Shown here: positions 18,723 to 27,616 of the stretch, piece after piece
How positions within the stretch are numbered: the stretch's first letter is position 1
Layout: each line of letters begins with the position of its first letter
From: Psychrobacter sp. WY6
GTDB lineage: Bacteria; Pseudomonadota; Gammaproteobacteria; Pseudomonadales; Moraxellaceae
Direction: 5' to 3'
DNA length: 64,000 nt
Assembly (NCBI RefSeq): GCF_018448495.1
Contig: NZ_CP049902.1
Span: 1,860,001-1,924,000, forward strand
Translations under genes and position numbers: made by a program
Notes under the pieces: model-generated
Database searches by the model: none
What the model was told of the DNA's origin: nothing
What the model saw: the letters and a program-made list of their open reading frames with translations, nothing else

Positions 18723-19691
18723 TCAGTAACGCGCGTCTTTAGGTTTTTTACCATTTGGCCAATCATTGACCTTACCAGCAAAGTCAGGGCGCGGCTGATG
18801 AGTAAAGAAGTGCGCCACATCGACGGCATCTTGATCGCTCAGCACATTTCCGTGACCCCATAAGCCTTTGGTCTGAATACCCATGGGCATGTTGTATTTT
18901 ACAAAGGCTGCCGCCTTGTAAGTACGTGCCATACCAGCACCGATATTAAAGGATTCATCGCCCCACAGTGGCGGGAACACGATATCGCCGCGACTGTCTT
19001 TGATGCCTTCGCCATTATCACCATGACAAGTTGCACATTGAGCTTTATAAATTTGTTCGCCGCGGACAGGGTCTGGGGTTAATGATTCATCCACTTTACC
19101 CGTATTTTGGATATCGACTTTTTGCTCTTTTGGGGTGTTTTGCGATAGCCACTTCATATAAGCCAACATTGCCAGCATTTCAGGGGATTCAGGTTTCAAC
19201 GGTTTGCCATTCATTGAGCGCTGGAAGCAGCCATTAATACGTTTGGTTAAATCAACTTCCTTACCAGATCGTGGCATCACGCGCGGATAGAAGTTATAAC
19301 TATTGATGTACGGATCACCCAGTGGAATTTTACCTTGTGAAATATGGCAGCTGTTACAGTTCATTTGCGCGCCCACATGCTCTGGCAGTAAGCGCTTAGT
19401 TTCGTTTAATAAGCGTTTACCATAAAATATCTCATCAGCATTTGGTTCATCCAAGATAGCCGTATCTTGCGGCAGCACATAAGTGCCGATATCTTCGTTG
19501 GCATCATCAGTGGTGACTAAGCCGTACTCAGGTGCATTCTGCTCGATAGGCTCGGGCTGCGAGCAACCACTACTGATAGCGGCGATACTAAGCGCTGAAG
19601 CAGTAAGGATAGCGGTGGTTAAGTTGCCTATGGTCATTTTTTGAGAGATAACGCGAGCAATAGTAGGCAAGTTGAGTAGAGATTTTTTCAT
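18723..19691 (-). CDS. tsdA: Diheme cytochrome c thiosulfate dehydrogenase / tetrathionate reductase
   Basis: TsdA couples two thiosulfates into tetrathionate with release of two electrons, or runs backwards, in the periplasm. Two heme sites are present, CNSCH (near residue 115) and CATCH (near 218). Between them, NGCFQRSMNG carries the cysteine that in TsdA enzymes is the unusual axial ligand of the catalytic heme. The N-terminus has a hydrophobic segment ending AAISSGC, so it may be a lipoprotein or an exported protein with an uncleaved anchor. Psychrobacter TsdA is a studied enzyme in the literature. The ATG overlaps the stop of the upstream triheme cytochrome gene (TAATG), indicating translational coupling and electron transfer between the two products. 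Confidence 0.9.
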   Translation of the reverse strand: MKKSLLNLPTIARVISQKMTIGNLTTAILTASALSIAAISSGCSQPEPIEQNAPEYGLVTTDDANEDIGTYVLPQDTAILDEPNADEIFYGKRLLNETKRLLPEHVGAQMNCNSCHISQGKIPLGDPYINSYNFYPRVMPRSGKEVDLTKRINGCFQRSMNGKPLKPESPEMLAMLAYMKWLSQNTPKEQKVDIQNTGKVDESLTPDPVRGEQIYKAQCATCHGDNGEGIKDSRGDIVFPPLWGDESFNIGAGMARTYKAAAFVKYNMPMGIQTKGLWGHGNVLSDQDAVDVAHFFTHQPRPDFAGKVNDWPNGKKPKDARY

Positions 19692-21067
19692 TATTTTGCT
19701 CCTTTTGTTTGCGCGTCAATACTTAAGTCTGGAGCAATATCCGTACTGGTTTTTGGTTTTTTGGCGAGGAAAGCCCGCATTTTTACCACGTCATTGACAT
19801 CGATTTCAGGCGCTTGGTTGGTCCAGCTATTGCGGACATAATTGACCACTTCTGCCACATCTGCATCGCTAAGATTGCTGAATTCAGGCATAGTAAATGC
19901 CATACGGTCATGTGGAGTTTCAGGCATACGACCACCGCTCAAGGTAATCTGTAAGACCGAATCGGCATTGTTAGAATAAACCGCACTATTGCCATCAAGC
20001 GCTGGGAAAATACGCGCGACTCCTTTACCATCGACACGGTGACAAATTTGGCAATATTCGGCGTACAAAATCGAACCGCGCGAATCATAGTCACCATCTA
20101 GTAATTTTTGCGTAGTGATGTCTTTTTTCGCAGGCAGTGTGGCTTCTTTGTTTGGTGCTGGCGTTAATGTTTTTAGATAAGATGACATGGCGTTGATGTC
20201 GTAGTCGGTCATATACTGGGTGCTATGCTCAACCACTTCGGCCATGGCACCAAAGGCAGCAGTGGTATCAGTACGACCAGTTTTGAAGAAGTCATTTAAT
20301 TCTGCAACCGTCCAAGTGCCAAGTCCGCGATGCTCACCGCGGATACTTTTGGCGCGCCAACCATCGATGATGGCACCGCTCAAATACTTGTTAGAATCTG
20401 CATTACTTAGAGCGATTTCTTGAAAGCCAATACCGCGCCCAGTATGACAAGAGCCGCAGTGCCCAGGACCTTCGACTAAGTATTGACCACGAGTCAATAG
20501 TGCGTCGTCTGTCTCAGGGACAAAGTCACGCTTGCGATCAAATAAGACCTGCCAGTATGCCAAGGGCCAGCGCCAGTTTGCTATCGGAGGTAGCTCGCTT
20601 TTTAGATTGGCTTGCTTGACGGCTGTGACATCGGACATAAAGAAGGCGTACATCGCGGCTAAGTCTTCTTCTGGCATGAGCTGGTAAGAGGGATACGGCA
20701 TAGCAGGATATAAGGCTTTATTATCACTGCGTACCCCATGCTTAACGGCATTTTTAAAGTCGGCGAAACTGTAGTTGCCGATGCCAGTTTCTTGATCGGG
20801 TGTGATATTGGTCGAGTAAATTGCCCCAAGTGGCGTTAGCATAGGCAGACCGCCTGCATAAGTCTCGCCATCGAGCGTGGTATGACACGCAATACAGTCA
20901 GCAGTGCGAGCGATATATTCGCCCTGCTTGATGAGAGCAGGATCAGTGATATTGACCTCGATATCGTTACTGCTGGTGCGCATATTTGGCAGTAATTTCC
21001 CAATAATAAAGGCAACCACCAGCCCGATGATGGCTGCTATTATTATAATCAGTGGCCATTTTTTCAT
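19691..21067 (-). CDS. Membrane-anchored triheme cytochrome c, electron partner of TsdA
   Basis: An ATG at 21082 would add MEGGL, but those codons form the GGAGGGCGGG ribosome-binding site for ATG 21067 (MKKWPLIIII), which I choose. One N-terminal helix (IIIIAAIIGLVVAFIIGKLL) anchors a periplasmic part with three heme sites: CIACH near residue 60, CGSCH near 210, CQICH near 345. The layout is that of the cytochrome subunit of membrane alcohol/gluconate dehydrogenases. In this operon, first and coupled to tsdA, it most likely passes electrons between TsdA and the quinone pool or terminal oxidases; that role is inferred from position. Confidence 0.88.
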   Translation of the reverse strand: MKKWPLIIIIAAIIGLVVAFIIGKLLPNMRTSSNDIEVNITDPALIKQGEYIARTADCIACHTTLDGETYAGGLPMLTPLGAIYSTNITPDQETGIGNYSFADFKNAVKHGVRSDNKALYPAMPYPSYQLMPEEDLAAMYAFFMSDVTAVKQANLKSELPPIANWRWPLAYWQVLFDRKRDFVPETDDALLTRGQYLVEGPGHCGSCHTGRGIGFQEIALSNADSNKYLSGAIIDGWRAKSIRGEHRGLGTWTVAELNDFFKTGRTDTTAAFGAMAEVVEHSTQYMTDYDINAMSSYLKTLTPAPNKEATLPAKKDITTQKLLDGDYDSRGSILYAEYCQICHRVDGKGVARIFPALDGNSAVYSNNADSVLQITLSGGRMPETPHDRMAFTMPEFSNLSDADVAEVVNYVRNSWTNQAPEIDVNDVVKMRAFLAKKPKTSTDIAPDLSIDAQTKGAK

Positions 21068-21247
21068 AAGCCCGCCCTCCATAAGATATTTTTACCAAGC
21101 TTATAATTCATCACCCATATTTCATGAGGTGTATTAATCATTCTTATTGAAATCAAAATTGAAATCGAATATTTGTGACTTAAGCTCAGCGAATTAAAAG
21201 TTACACGACTGTCATCTAGTATAGGGTAGCGGGTAATATTGTGATAT

Positions 21248-21261
21248 TGTGGAAAACCACA
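21248..21261. promoter_or_regulatory. Inverted repeat in the tsdA/ttrS divergent promoter region
   Basis: TGTGG-AAAA-CCACA is a perfect 5-bp inverted repeat with a 4-base spacer, in the 254-bp gap between the cytochrome operon (minus strand) and ttrS (plus strand). A LuxR-family response regulator such as TtrR binds symmetric sites, so this is a candidate operator. A binding role is inference only. Confidence 0.35.
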
Positions 21262-21321
21262 TTATGATTAAGGTTTTTAATTATAATGTACGTTTGGTAG
21301 GTCAAATATAAGGCTAGGTGT

Positions 21322-23421
21322 ATGCATAAAAAGTCTAAAATTTGGACTATCTTAAAGGCTTGTTTTATTACCGTGGTAGCATGGGCTGCTTGGTTGCCGC
21401 TATCTAATGCCACCGCCCAGACTTACTATTTGGGTGTGCTGGCACCGCAAGGCGAGACAGCCGCACAAAATCGCTGGCAGCCGTGGCTTGACGAGCTTAA
21501 TGATCAGTTATCAGATGACACCGTGATATTGGTACCTTTGGCGCTGGAAAATTGGCAACAGCAAATAGAAGCACAGCAGTTTGCGCTAGTGCTTGGCCCG
21601 CAAGTGCAGTTTATAAAAATGAATACTATCAGATGGCGCTGGCTGGCTACCTTACAAACAGAGACGGCTCAATTAAATAGCAATGCGCAAAACGCTCGTG
21701 ATAAAAGTTCTCGTGATAAAATTTTTAGCAATCAAGGATTTGATGCTGAGGGTATTAATGGGCAACAATCGCAAAATCAGCTATCGACGACAGTCACCCT
21801 CGCCAATGAATTTAATAAGCTAAATGAATATACGCCATTAAAACAGCCGAGTGCGATGGAAGAGGTCGCCAGTGCTTTATGGGTCGCTGCCGACAGTGAT
21901 ATTTATCGTTTGCAGGATTTGGAGCAACGTCATATTGCTGCCGTCGACACTGACGCATTTGGCGGTTATTTATTGGGCGCACATTTATTACAGAAAAATG
22001 GTATTACGCCAAATCACTATCAAACACAGTTTGTCGGTTATCCGATAGAGCGCACTTTGCATGCCTTGGCTAGTGGCAAAGTAGACGCTGCCATTACGCC
22101 GCTTTGTTTGATGGAGGATATGGCAAGGCGCGGTCAAATCAATGACAAGCAATACCGTCTCATTCATCTCGCCACTGTATCCAGCTGCCACTCTTCAACG
22201 AAATATATCCAAATTGGACACTGGCAGCGACCGAGCAAGCGCCAGATGCTTTGGTGCGCCAGATCAATCAACATCTATTTGGCAAGCGTCAATTAGAGCA
22301 GCGCTGGTTACCAGCAGAATCAAGTAGCGATGCTGAGCGCATCCTTTATGAGATGAATCGCCATCCCGCCCAAAAGCAGCTGAGCGCGCATATGATCGAC
22401 TGGATAAAGGCGCATCGATTATGGATGGCTGTGATTATTTTGGTTGTCCTGATATCGACAGTAAATTATGCTTGGATGAGCTGGCTGGCATGGCGGCGGC
22501 AAAAAAAGATAGTGCGGCAAAATAGACTAATCCGTGATTATGATCAGCAGTTACACCAATCAGAGCGCTTTGCGGTCATCGGTGAGATGAGCGGTGCTAT
22601 CGCTCATGAAATCAATCAGCCGCTGGCAACCATTCAAAATTATGCGCAAGGATTATTGATACGCAGTCAACATGCAAGGTTGTCTAAAAATGCTATCGAC
22701 ATAACGCCACTTGACAATGCGGCAACAGAGAATGCTCTACAGCAGATTGTCAATGAAACAGAACGCGTCGCTGCTGTGGTGACTAATATCCGCCGCTGGG
22801 CTGGACGGTCGCAAGCGAATGAAACTCGTGTCGATATCGCAGCTATCTATCAACAGTGCATCTTATTATTGGGTGAGCAAGCAGTAGGTGTCAATTTTTG
22901 GCTGGCAAGTGATTATCAGCATTTAACCTTGCCAAATTTATTATTAGATCAGTTACTGATAAATAGCATGACCAATGCTGCACAGCAAGGGGCGACCAAT
23001 ATCATGCTACGCTGTCAGGCAGAGAGGTATAATAATAAGCAATGGTTGGTATTGCATCTAAGCGATGACGCTGGCGGCTTTGATCAAACTCAGCTGAATA
23101 GGCAGCACCTACCAGAGAGCCTACCCAGTCAATATGCTACCCAGTCTACGAAAACACGGTCTAGGATTAGGACTGATGATATGTCAGCGCTTATGCAAGT
23201 CGCTGGGCGGTATGATGCAGCTAAACAATATTGATGTCGAGCATGAAATTGAGCAAGTTTACCAAGTAATGAGCAGCGAGCAGCACCGCTTTAAACGTAG
23301 CTTAAACGGTAAAATCCAACTGCTACAAACCAATGCTAACTATCAGCTGTCAAACACGGTGGGCGCACAAATATCTTTTTATCTGTCATTATCTTTAGCG
23401 AATAATGACGAAAAACTCTAA
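21322..23421 (+). CDS. ttrS: Tetrathionate sensor histidine kinase TtrS (two indels)
   Basis: Three frames make one protein of ~700 residues. The first (21322 to ~22195) has a signal peptide and a phosphonate-binding-like periplasmic domain (TYYLGVLAPQGETAAQNRW; LASGKVDAAITPLCLMEDMA), the usual TtrS sensor fold. A shift near 22190-22200 leads to WTLAATEQAPDALVRQINQ, one transmembrane helix (LWMAVIILVVLISTVNYAW) and the HisKA box with the phospho-acceptor His (GEMSGAIAHEINQPLATIQN). A second shift in the A-run near 23150 gives HGLGLGLMICQRLCKSLGG, the G2 box of the ATPase domain. It pairs with the response regulator 36 bases downstream and sits divergent from the tsdA operon. Family knowledge: TtrS senses tetrathionate. 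Both shifts look like base-calling indels. Confidence 0.85.
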
Positions 23422-23457
23422 TGAATATCAATAATGTATTTAGCCATAAGGTCACAT

Positions 23458-24135
23458 ATGACGTCTAATCAACTCTCAAATGAGCCTACGTGCTGGCAAG
23501 ATGAAAGCAGTCATCTGTCTGACGATTTATCAGGCATTACGCCAGAATCGCTTATCATTCATATCATTGACGACGAAGAAAGTGTGCGCATGTCCTGTGA
23601 TTTTTTGATTAGCAGCTTAGGGCTATCGACCCAAGTGTGGGCAAGTGCTCTGATATTTTTACAGCAAGTCAATATCTATCGTCCAGCAGTGATTGTGAGT
23701 GATTTGATGATGCCAGAGATGAGTGGTCAAGCGCTACAAGTGCACCTTAGTCAACAGGACAGCCCTATGGCATTGATAGCGCTAACGGGAAATGGCGAGA
23801 TTGCTGATGCTGTCAATATGCTGAAGCAAGGTGCGGCTGACTATCTGGAAAAACCGATTAATAGCCGCCGGCTACAAGAAGCGCTTGCGCGTGCGCAAGA
23901 CCTCACTCTAAAACGCGCCACGCTTTATGATATTAAAAATCTTTATGCGCAGCTGACCGATAAAGAAAAGCAGGTCGCCAATGAGTTACTGCAAGGCAAT
24001 CTGAATAAAAATATCGCCAACCATTTAGATATATCGGTCCGCACGGTAGAGGTGCATCGCTCACAAGTGATGAAAAAAATGCAGTCACAACATGTCAGTG
24101 AGTTGATTCAAAAGTTAGTATTGCTTGATGCTTAA
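23458..24135 (+). CDS. ttrR: Response regulator TtrR (FixJ/LuxR type)
   Basis: An upstream in-frame ATG at 23434 lacks a ribosome-binding site, while ATG 23458 has AAGGT seven bases before it, giving 225 residues. The receiver domain (residues ~33-145) has the acidic pair HIIDDEE, phospho-acceptor Asp in VIVSDLMMPEMSG, Thr in ALTGNGE and Lys in LEKPIN. A C-terminal LuxR-type helix-turn-helix follows (LTDKEKQVANELLQGN; ISVRTVEVHRSQVMKKM). As partner of TtrS it should activate transcription when tetrathionate is present; the divergent cytochrome c-tsdA operon is the obvious target since no ttrABC reductase is visible here. Confidence 0.88.
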   Translation: MTSNQLSNEPTCWQDESSHLSDDLSGITPESLIIHIIDDEESVRMSCDFLISSLGLSTQVWASALIFLQQVNIYRPAVIVSDLMMPEMSGQALQVHLSQQDSPMALIALTGNGEIADAVNMLKQGAADYLEKPINSRRLQEALARAQDLTLKRATLYDIKNLYAQLTDKEKQVANELLQGNLNKNIANHLDISVRTVEVHRSQVMKKMQSQHVSELIQKLVLLDA

Positions 24136-24172
24136 AAATTAAGACAGTCGTATCAATTAAAGCAGTCATAAA

Positions 24173-24206
24173 AAAACGCCTGATATTAAACAGACGTTCT
24201 ATTTTT
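24173..24206. terminator. Bidirectional terminator between ttrR and the ABC operon
   Basis: AACGCCTG and CAGACGTT flank a 7-base loop (one A-C mismatch), with A6 before and T6 close after. It separates the convergent ends of ttrR and the ABC ATPase gene. Confidence 0.75.
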
Positions 24207-24235
24207 TCAAGAGTTGAAGAATTTTGCTAAGTTAT

Positions 24236-25030
24236 TTAACTCAATATCAAGCTATCATCTTCGACTTTTTCGCCGCGAGTTTGCTCAAACATATCAAGTA
24301 AGTCATGTACAGTCATGCCTTGACGTTTATCGCCAGCCACATCTAATACCACTTGTCCTTGATGTAACATCACTGTTCTGGTGCCATGCGCCAATGCCTG
24401 CTGCATCGAGTGGGTAACCATCATCGTTGTAAGCTGATTGTCCGTTACAATTTTATCGGTCAATTCTAAAACGAAAGCAGCAGTCTTAGGGTCGAGGGCA
24501 GCAGTATGCTCATCAAGCAATAAAATTTTGGAAGGTTGCAATGAAGCCATCAATAGGCTAACAGCTTGACGTTGACCACCGGATAACAGACCCATACGGT
24601 CGGTCAGACGATTTTCTAGCCCCAATTTTAATACTGATAATTTTTCGCGAAATAAATCACGGTTATTTTGGTTGAGTGCAAAGCTCAAACCACGTTTGCC
24701 GCCGCGCTTATAAGCCAGCGCCATGTTTTCTTCGATGGTTAATGCTTCACAAGTCCCCGCCATCGGGTCTTGGAAGACACGAGCCACCCAATGGGCGCGT
24801 TGGTGCGCGGTCTTTTTGGTGACATCGATACCATTTAATAAGATTGAACCGCTATCGACGCGCGTGGTACCACTGACCGCATTTAAAAAGGTTGATTTAC
24901 CCGCGCCATTGGTACCGATGACAGTGACAAATTCACCATCAGCGATGTTGAGATTGATACCGCGTAGGGCAGGGTTTTCAATGGGCGTTCCAGGATTAAA
25001 GGTCAACCGCAAATCTGTAGCTTGCATCAT
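24236..25030 (-). CDS. ABC transporter ATPase (PF04392-type importer)
   Basis: 264 residues with all ATPase motifs: Walker A GTNGAGKSTF near residue 40, Q-loop RVFQDP, signature LSGGQRQAVSLL, Walker B KILLLDEHTAALDP and switch His VTHSMQQAL. Downstream of, and in one operon with, a BPD_transp_2-type permease and two binding lipoproteins. Known relatives import aromatic amino acids such as tryptophan (TrpXYZ-like) or remain unassigned; the substrate cannot be read from the sequence. Confidence 0.92.
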   Translation of the reverse strand: MMQATDLRLTFNPGTPIENPALRGINLNIADGEFVTVIGTNGAGKSTFLNAVSGTTRVDSGSILLNGIDVTKKTAHQRAHWVARVFQDPMAGTCEALTIEENMALAYKRGGKRGLSFALNQNNRDLFREKLSVLKLGLENRLTDRMGLLSGGQRQAVSLLMASLQPSKILLLDEHTAALDPKTAAFVLELTDKIVTDNQLTTMMVTHSMQQALAHGTRTVMLHQGQVVLDVAGDKRQGMTVHDLLDMFEQTRGEKVEDDSLILS

Positions 25031-25061
25031 AATAATTATTCCTTATGGTTGCACATTGACA

Positions 25062-25961
25062 TTAAGCCCGAACTTTACGACTTAAAAATTTATTTTTAGC
25101 TTTTGGCAATACCAAGGCAAATACGACGAGTAGCGCTGTAATCAAGTTTAAATCTTGCGGACCAAAACCAATACTACGGAGCGTATCGCTCGATAGCGCC
25201 ACCTGAATAAATAGCTTGTACAGCACCGCACCGACGACCACGGCAAAGGTAATCAGCCAAATTCGCTTGGCAGGAATGATGGTTTCACCGATGATGACCG
25301 CTGCCAAACCGATGACAATGGTACCAATACCGATCGAGATATCTGCGCCACCTTGAGTCTGCACAAACAATGCACCTGCTAGAGCAATCAAACCATTAGA
25401 AATCGCCATACCAATGATGGTCATCCATGAGGTATTGATGCCTTGCGCCTGTGCCATGCGGAGGTTGGAACCCGTCGCCCGCATCGAAAGACCCGTTTCG
25501 GTACTATAGAACCAGTTTAAAAATAACATGGCAGCTATCACCACGACACCAATAATTAGACAGCGCATCCAATAACCGTTGCCATCAGTGACCAAGGTGC
25601 TAAAGACCGTGGTTTCACCCAATAATGGCAAGTTCGGCGCACCCATAATCCGTAAATTGATAGAATATAGTGCGACCATCACCAAGATACTGGCAAGTAG
25701 TTGCAGGATGCCAAGTTTGACGTGTAGCCATGCCGTAACAATACCAGCGACTGAACCTGCCAACATACCAAAAGCACAGGCAAGCCATGGGTTGACACCA
25801 GCGATGATAGAAATACCAGCGACAGCGCCACCTAGTGGAAAACTACCGTCAGCGGTCAAGTCGGGGAAGTCGAGGGTGCGAAATGAGATCAGCACACCAA
25901 GTGCTACTAGGCCATAAATCAGACCGCTTTCAAGTGCACCAAAAAAAGCAATTAAAGACAT
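25062..25961 (-). CDS. ABC transporter permease (branched-chain-type, BPD_transp_2)
   Basis: 299 residues, strongly hydrophobic, with 8-9 membrane helices beginning IAFFGALESGLIYGLVALGV. It has the family's TGLSMRATGSNLRMAQAQGI cytoplasmic loop, which contacts the ATPase, and VIGLAAVIIGETI. The gene ends 31 bases before the ATPase start. This permease type works with the ABC_sub_bind (PF04392) lipoproteins encoded upstream. Confidence 0.92.
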   Translation of the reverse strand: MSLIAFFGALESGLIYGLVALGVLISFRTLDFPDLTADGSFPLGGAVAGISIIAGVNPWLACAFGMLAGSVAGIVTAWLHVKLGILQLLASILVMVALYSINLRIMGAPNLPLLGETTVFSTLVTDGNGYWMRCLIIGVVVIAAMLFLNWFYSTETGLSMRATGSNLRMAQAQGINTSWMTIIGMAISNGLIALAGALFVQTQGGADISIGIGTIVIGLAAVIIGETIIPAKRIWLITFAVVVGAVLYKLFIQVALSSDTLRSIGFGPQDLNLITALLVVFALVLPKAKNKFLSRKVRA

Positions 25962-26391
25962 AAGAGATCAGTAAGTCATAACCAAGCGTTTAGCAACTAA
26001 CGTTCTAATATCGATTCATAGAATGAGTGCGTGATATAGATCAGCGCTGTCTCATCTATACGTCAATTTTAGCTAAACGACTAAGCGGTGAATTTAACAG
26101 ATTAAACAATCTGCGGTTAGGGTAAACCAAAACATGTCACGATCAACAGCTATCATAAGCTACCTAGGTTCAAAGCTTTGATTAAAAAAAGGGCAAATTT
26201 AGAAATGACGCAAATACTTTATATTTAATCAATGTGGTTTAAATAAGAAGCCCAGCCTACTGATTCATAGCTGGGTTTCTGATGTTAAACATTTAGCCTC
26301 ATCGCATAAAGGTAGATGACGGCTGACACCAAATCCATCAAACTCGATATCTACCTTATGATAGCTGTAATGAGCTAGCTATAAAAGTGCG
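25962..26391. other. 430-bp gap inside the ABC importer cluster
   Basis: No gene seen. A hairpin at 26250-26274 (CCCAGC ... GCTGGG) followed by GTTTC could partly terminate transcription from the binding-protein gene, giving more lipoprotein than permease. A region around 26100-26230 is AT-rich and could hold a promoter for permease-ATPase. Both are inferences. Confidence 0.4.
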
Positions 26392-27432
26392 TTATTCTAC
26401 CACTTCTTTTGCTTTATCGATAACCGCTTGTGACAAAGTAATGCCTTCTTCTTTGGCATGCTTTGGACTAACGTATAGATCCAACATTTGCGGGGTGTAG
26501 ACAGGAATAGCGCCTGCTTTTTCACCATTTAAAATACGTACCACGATTTTGCCTGTTTCGCGACCAAGCTCGTAGTAATTCACGCCCAATGCAGCAACGG
26601 CACCACGCTCAACTGAGCTAGTGTCAGACGCAATCAGTGGGATTTTGCTCTCTTTAGCGACTTGATATAGTGATTCGTAAGCCGATACGACGTTATTATC
26701 GGTTGAGGTATAGATCATATCGACCTTACCTTCGAGGCTACGTGCTGCCATCGCAATATCAGTACTACGCTGGGCAGGCGCTTCGAGTACATTGATACCT
26801 AGTGGTGTCAGTTTTTCTTTTAAGTTTTTCAAGATAATCGTTGAGTTGACTTCGCCTGGGCTATAAACATAGCCGACATTCTTCAGGCTCGGGATGATTT
26901 GACGCATCAATTCAATTTGTGGCTCATAAGGCAGGGCATCAGAGCCGCCAGTGACATTGGTGCCAGAGCCATCTAGTTTGGTCACTAGTTTGGCGGCAAC
27001 TGGGTCAGTGACTGCTGAGAATACTAAAGGGATACTGCTAGTAGCAGCAGCTACTGACTGCGCTGATGGAGTACCAATCGCAACGATAACGTCTGAATTG
27101 TCTGCGACGAATTGCTTAGCAATCTGTCCAGCAGTGGCAGTGTTACCCTGTGCGCTTTGGAAATTAACCTTTAAATTTTCACCATCCTTAAAGCCTGCTT
27201 CATTAAGCTCGTCGATAACGCCCTTACGGACGTCATCAAGCGCTGGATGTTCGACGATAGCTGTGATTGCGACAGTCTTCATAGCCGTGGCTGCATCGCC
27301 AGTCGCAGCTGTATCAGTGGTGCTGGTATCTTGTGCTGATTGATTACAGCCAGTCAAGATGGCAGTACAAACGCCACCTAATAATAGTGCTTTACTAAAG
27401 TTAAAATGACCAAAACGATTTTGATACAACAT
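26392..27432 (-). CDS. ABC importer substrate-binding lipoprotein 1 (PF04392)
   Basis: The GTG at 27441 overlaps the ribosome-binding site; ATG 27432 with AGGAG nine bases upstream is the better start (346 residues). A lipoprotein signal ends in AILTGC, followed by a low-complexity Ala/Thr/Asp linker. The ABC_sub_bind fold then runs from VAITAIVEHPALDDVRKGV through NFQSAQGNTATAGQIAKQF, AIGTPSAQSVAA, NVGYVYSPGEVNS and VYTPQMLDLYVSPKHA. It lies 165 bases downstream of a paralog with the same architecture (about two thirds of aligned motifs identical by eye). Confidence 0.9.
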   Translation of the reverse strand: MLYQNRFGHFNFSKALLLGGVCTAILTGCNQSAQDTSTTDTAATGDAATAMKTVAITAIVEHPALDDVRKGVIDELNEAGFKDGENLKVNFQSAQGNTATAGQIAKQFVADNSDVIVAIGTPSAQSVAAATSSIPLVFSAVTDPVAAKLVTKLDGSGTNVTGGSDALPYEPQIELMRQIIPSLKNVGYVYSPGEVNSTIILKNLKEKLTPLGINVLEAPAQRSTDIAMAARSLEGKVDMIYTSTDNNVVSAYESLYQVAKESKIPLIASDTSSVERGAVAALGVNYYELGRETGKIVVRILNGEKAGAIPVYTPQMLDLYVSPKHAKEEGITLSQAVIDKAKEVVE

Positions 27433-27567
27433 GGGTCTCACTCCTGAAAATAATAATGTGTCCGTACATTATTTAATTTATAGATAAAAGGTATAGATGG
27501 ATAAAGGGTAAAGCGAGCCATCTATATAGAAGGCTAAATGTTATTTTTCAGTGCTACTTGTCAAAAC

Positions 27568-27616
27568 TATTTATCCGTATTATTTATCCGTATTATTTAT
27601 CCGTATTATTTATCCG
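27568..27616. repeat. 13-bp tandem repeat overlapping the end of lipoprotein gene 2
   Basis: TATTTATCCGTAT occurs three times head to tail, plus a fourth partial copy (TATTTATCCG). The last units contain the stop codon and final codons of the lipoprotein gene (stop at 27606-27608). Copy number could vary by slippage without changing the protein. Confidence 0.9.

Noticed and set aside
27568..27616. CRISPR array
   Set aside because: The 13-bp units are head to tail with no spacers. No cas gene is present in the window.
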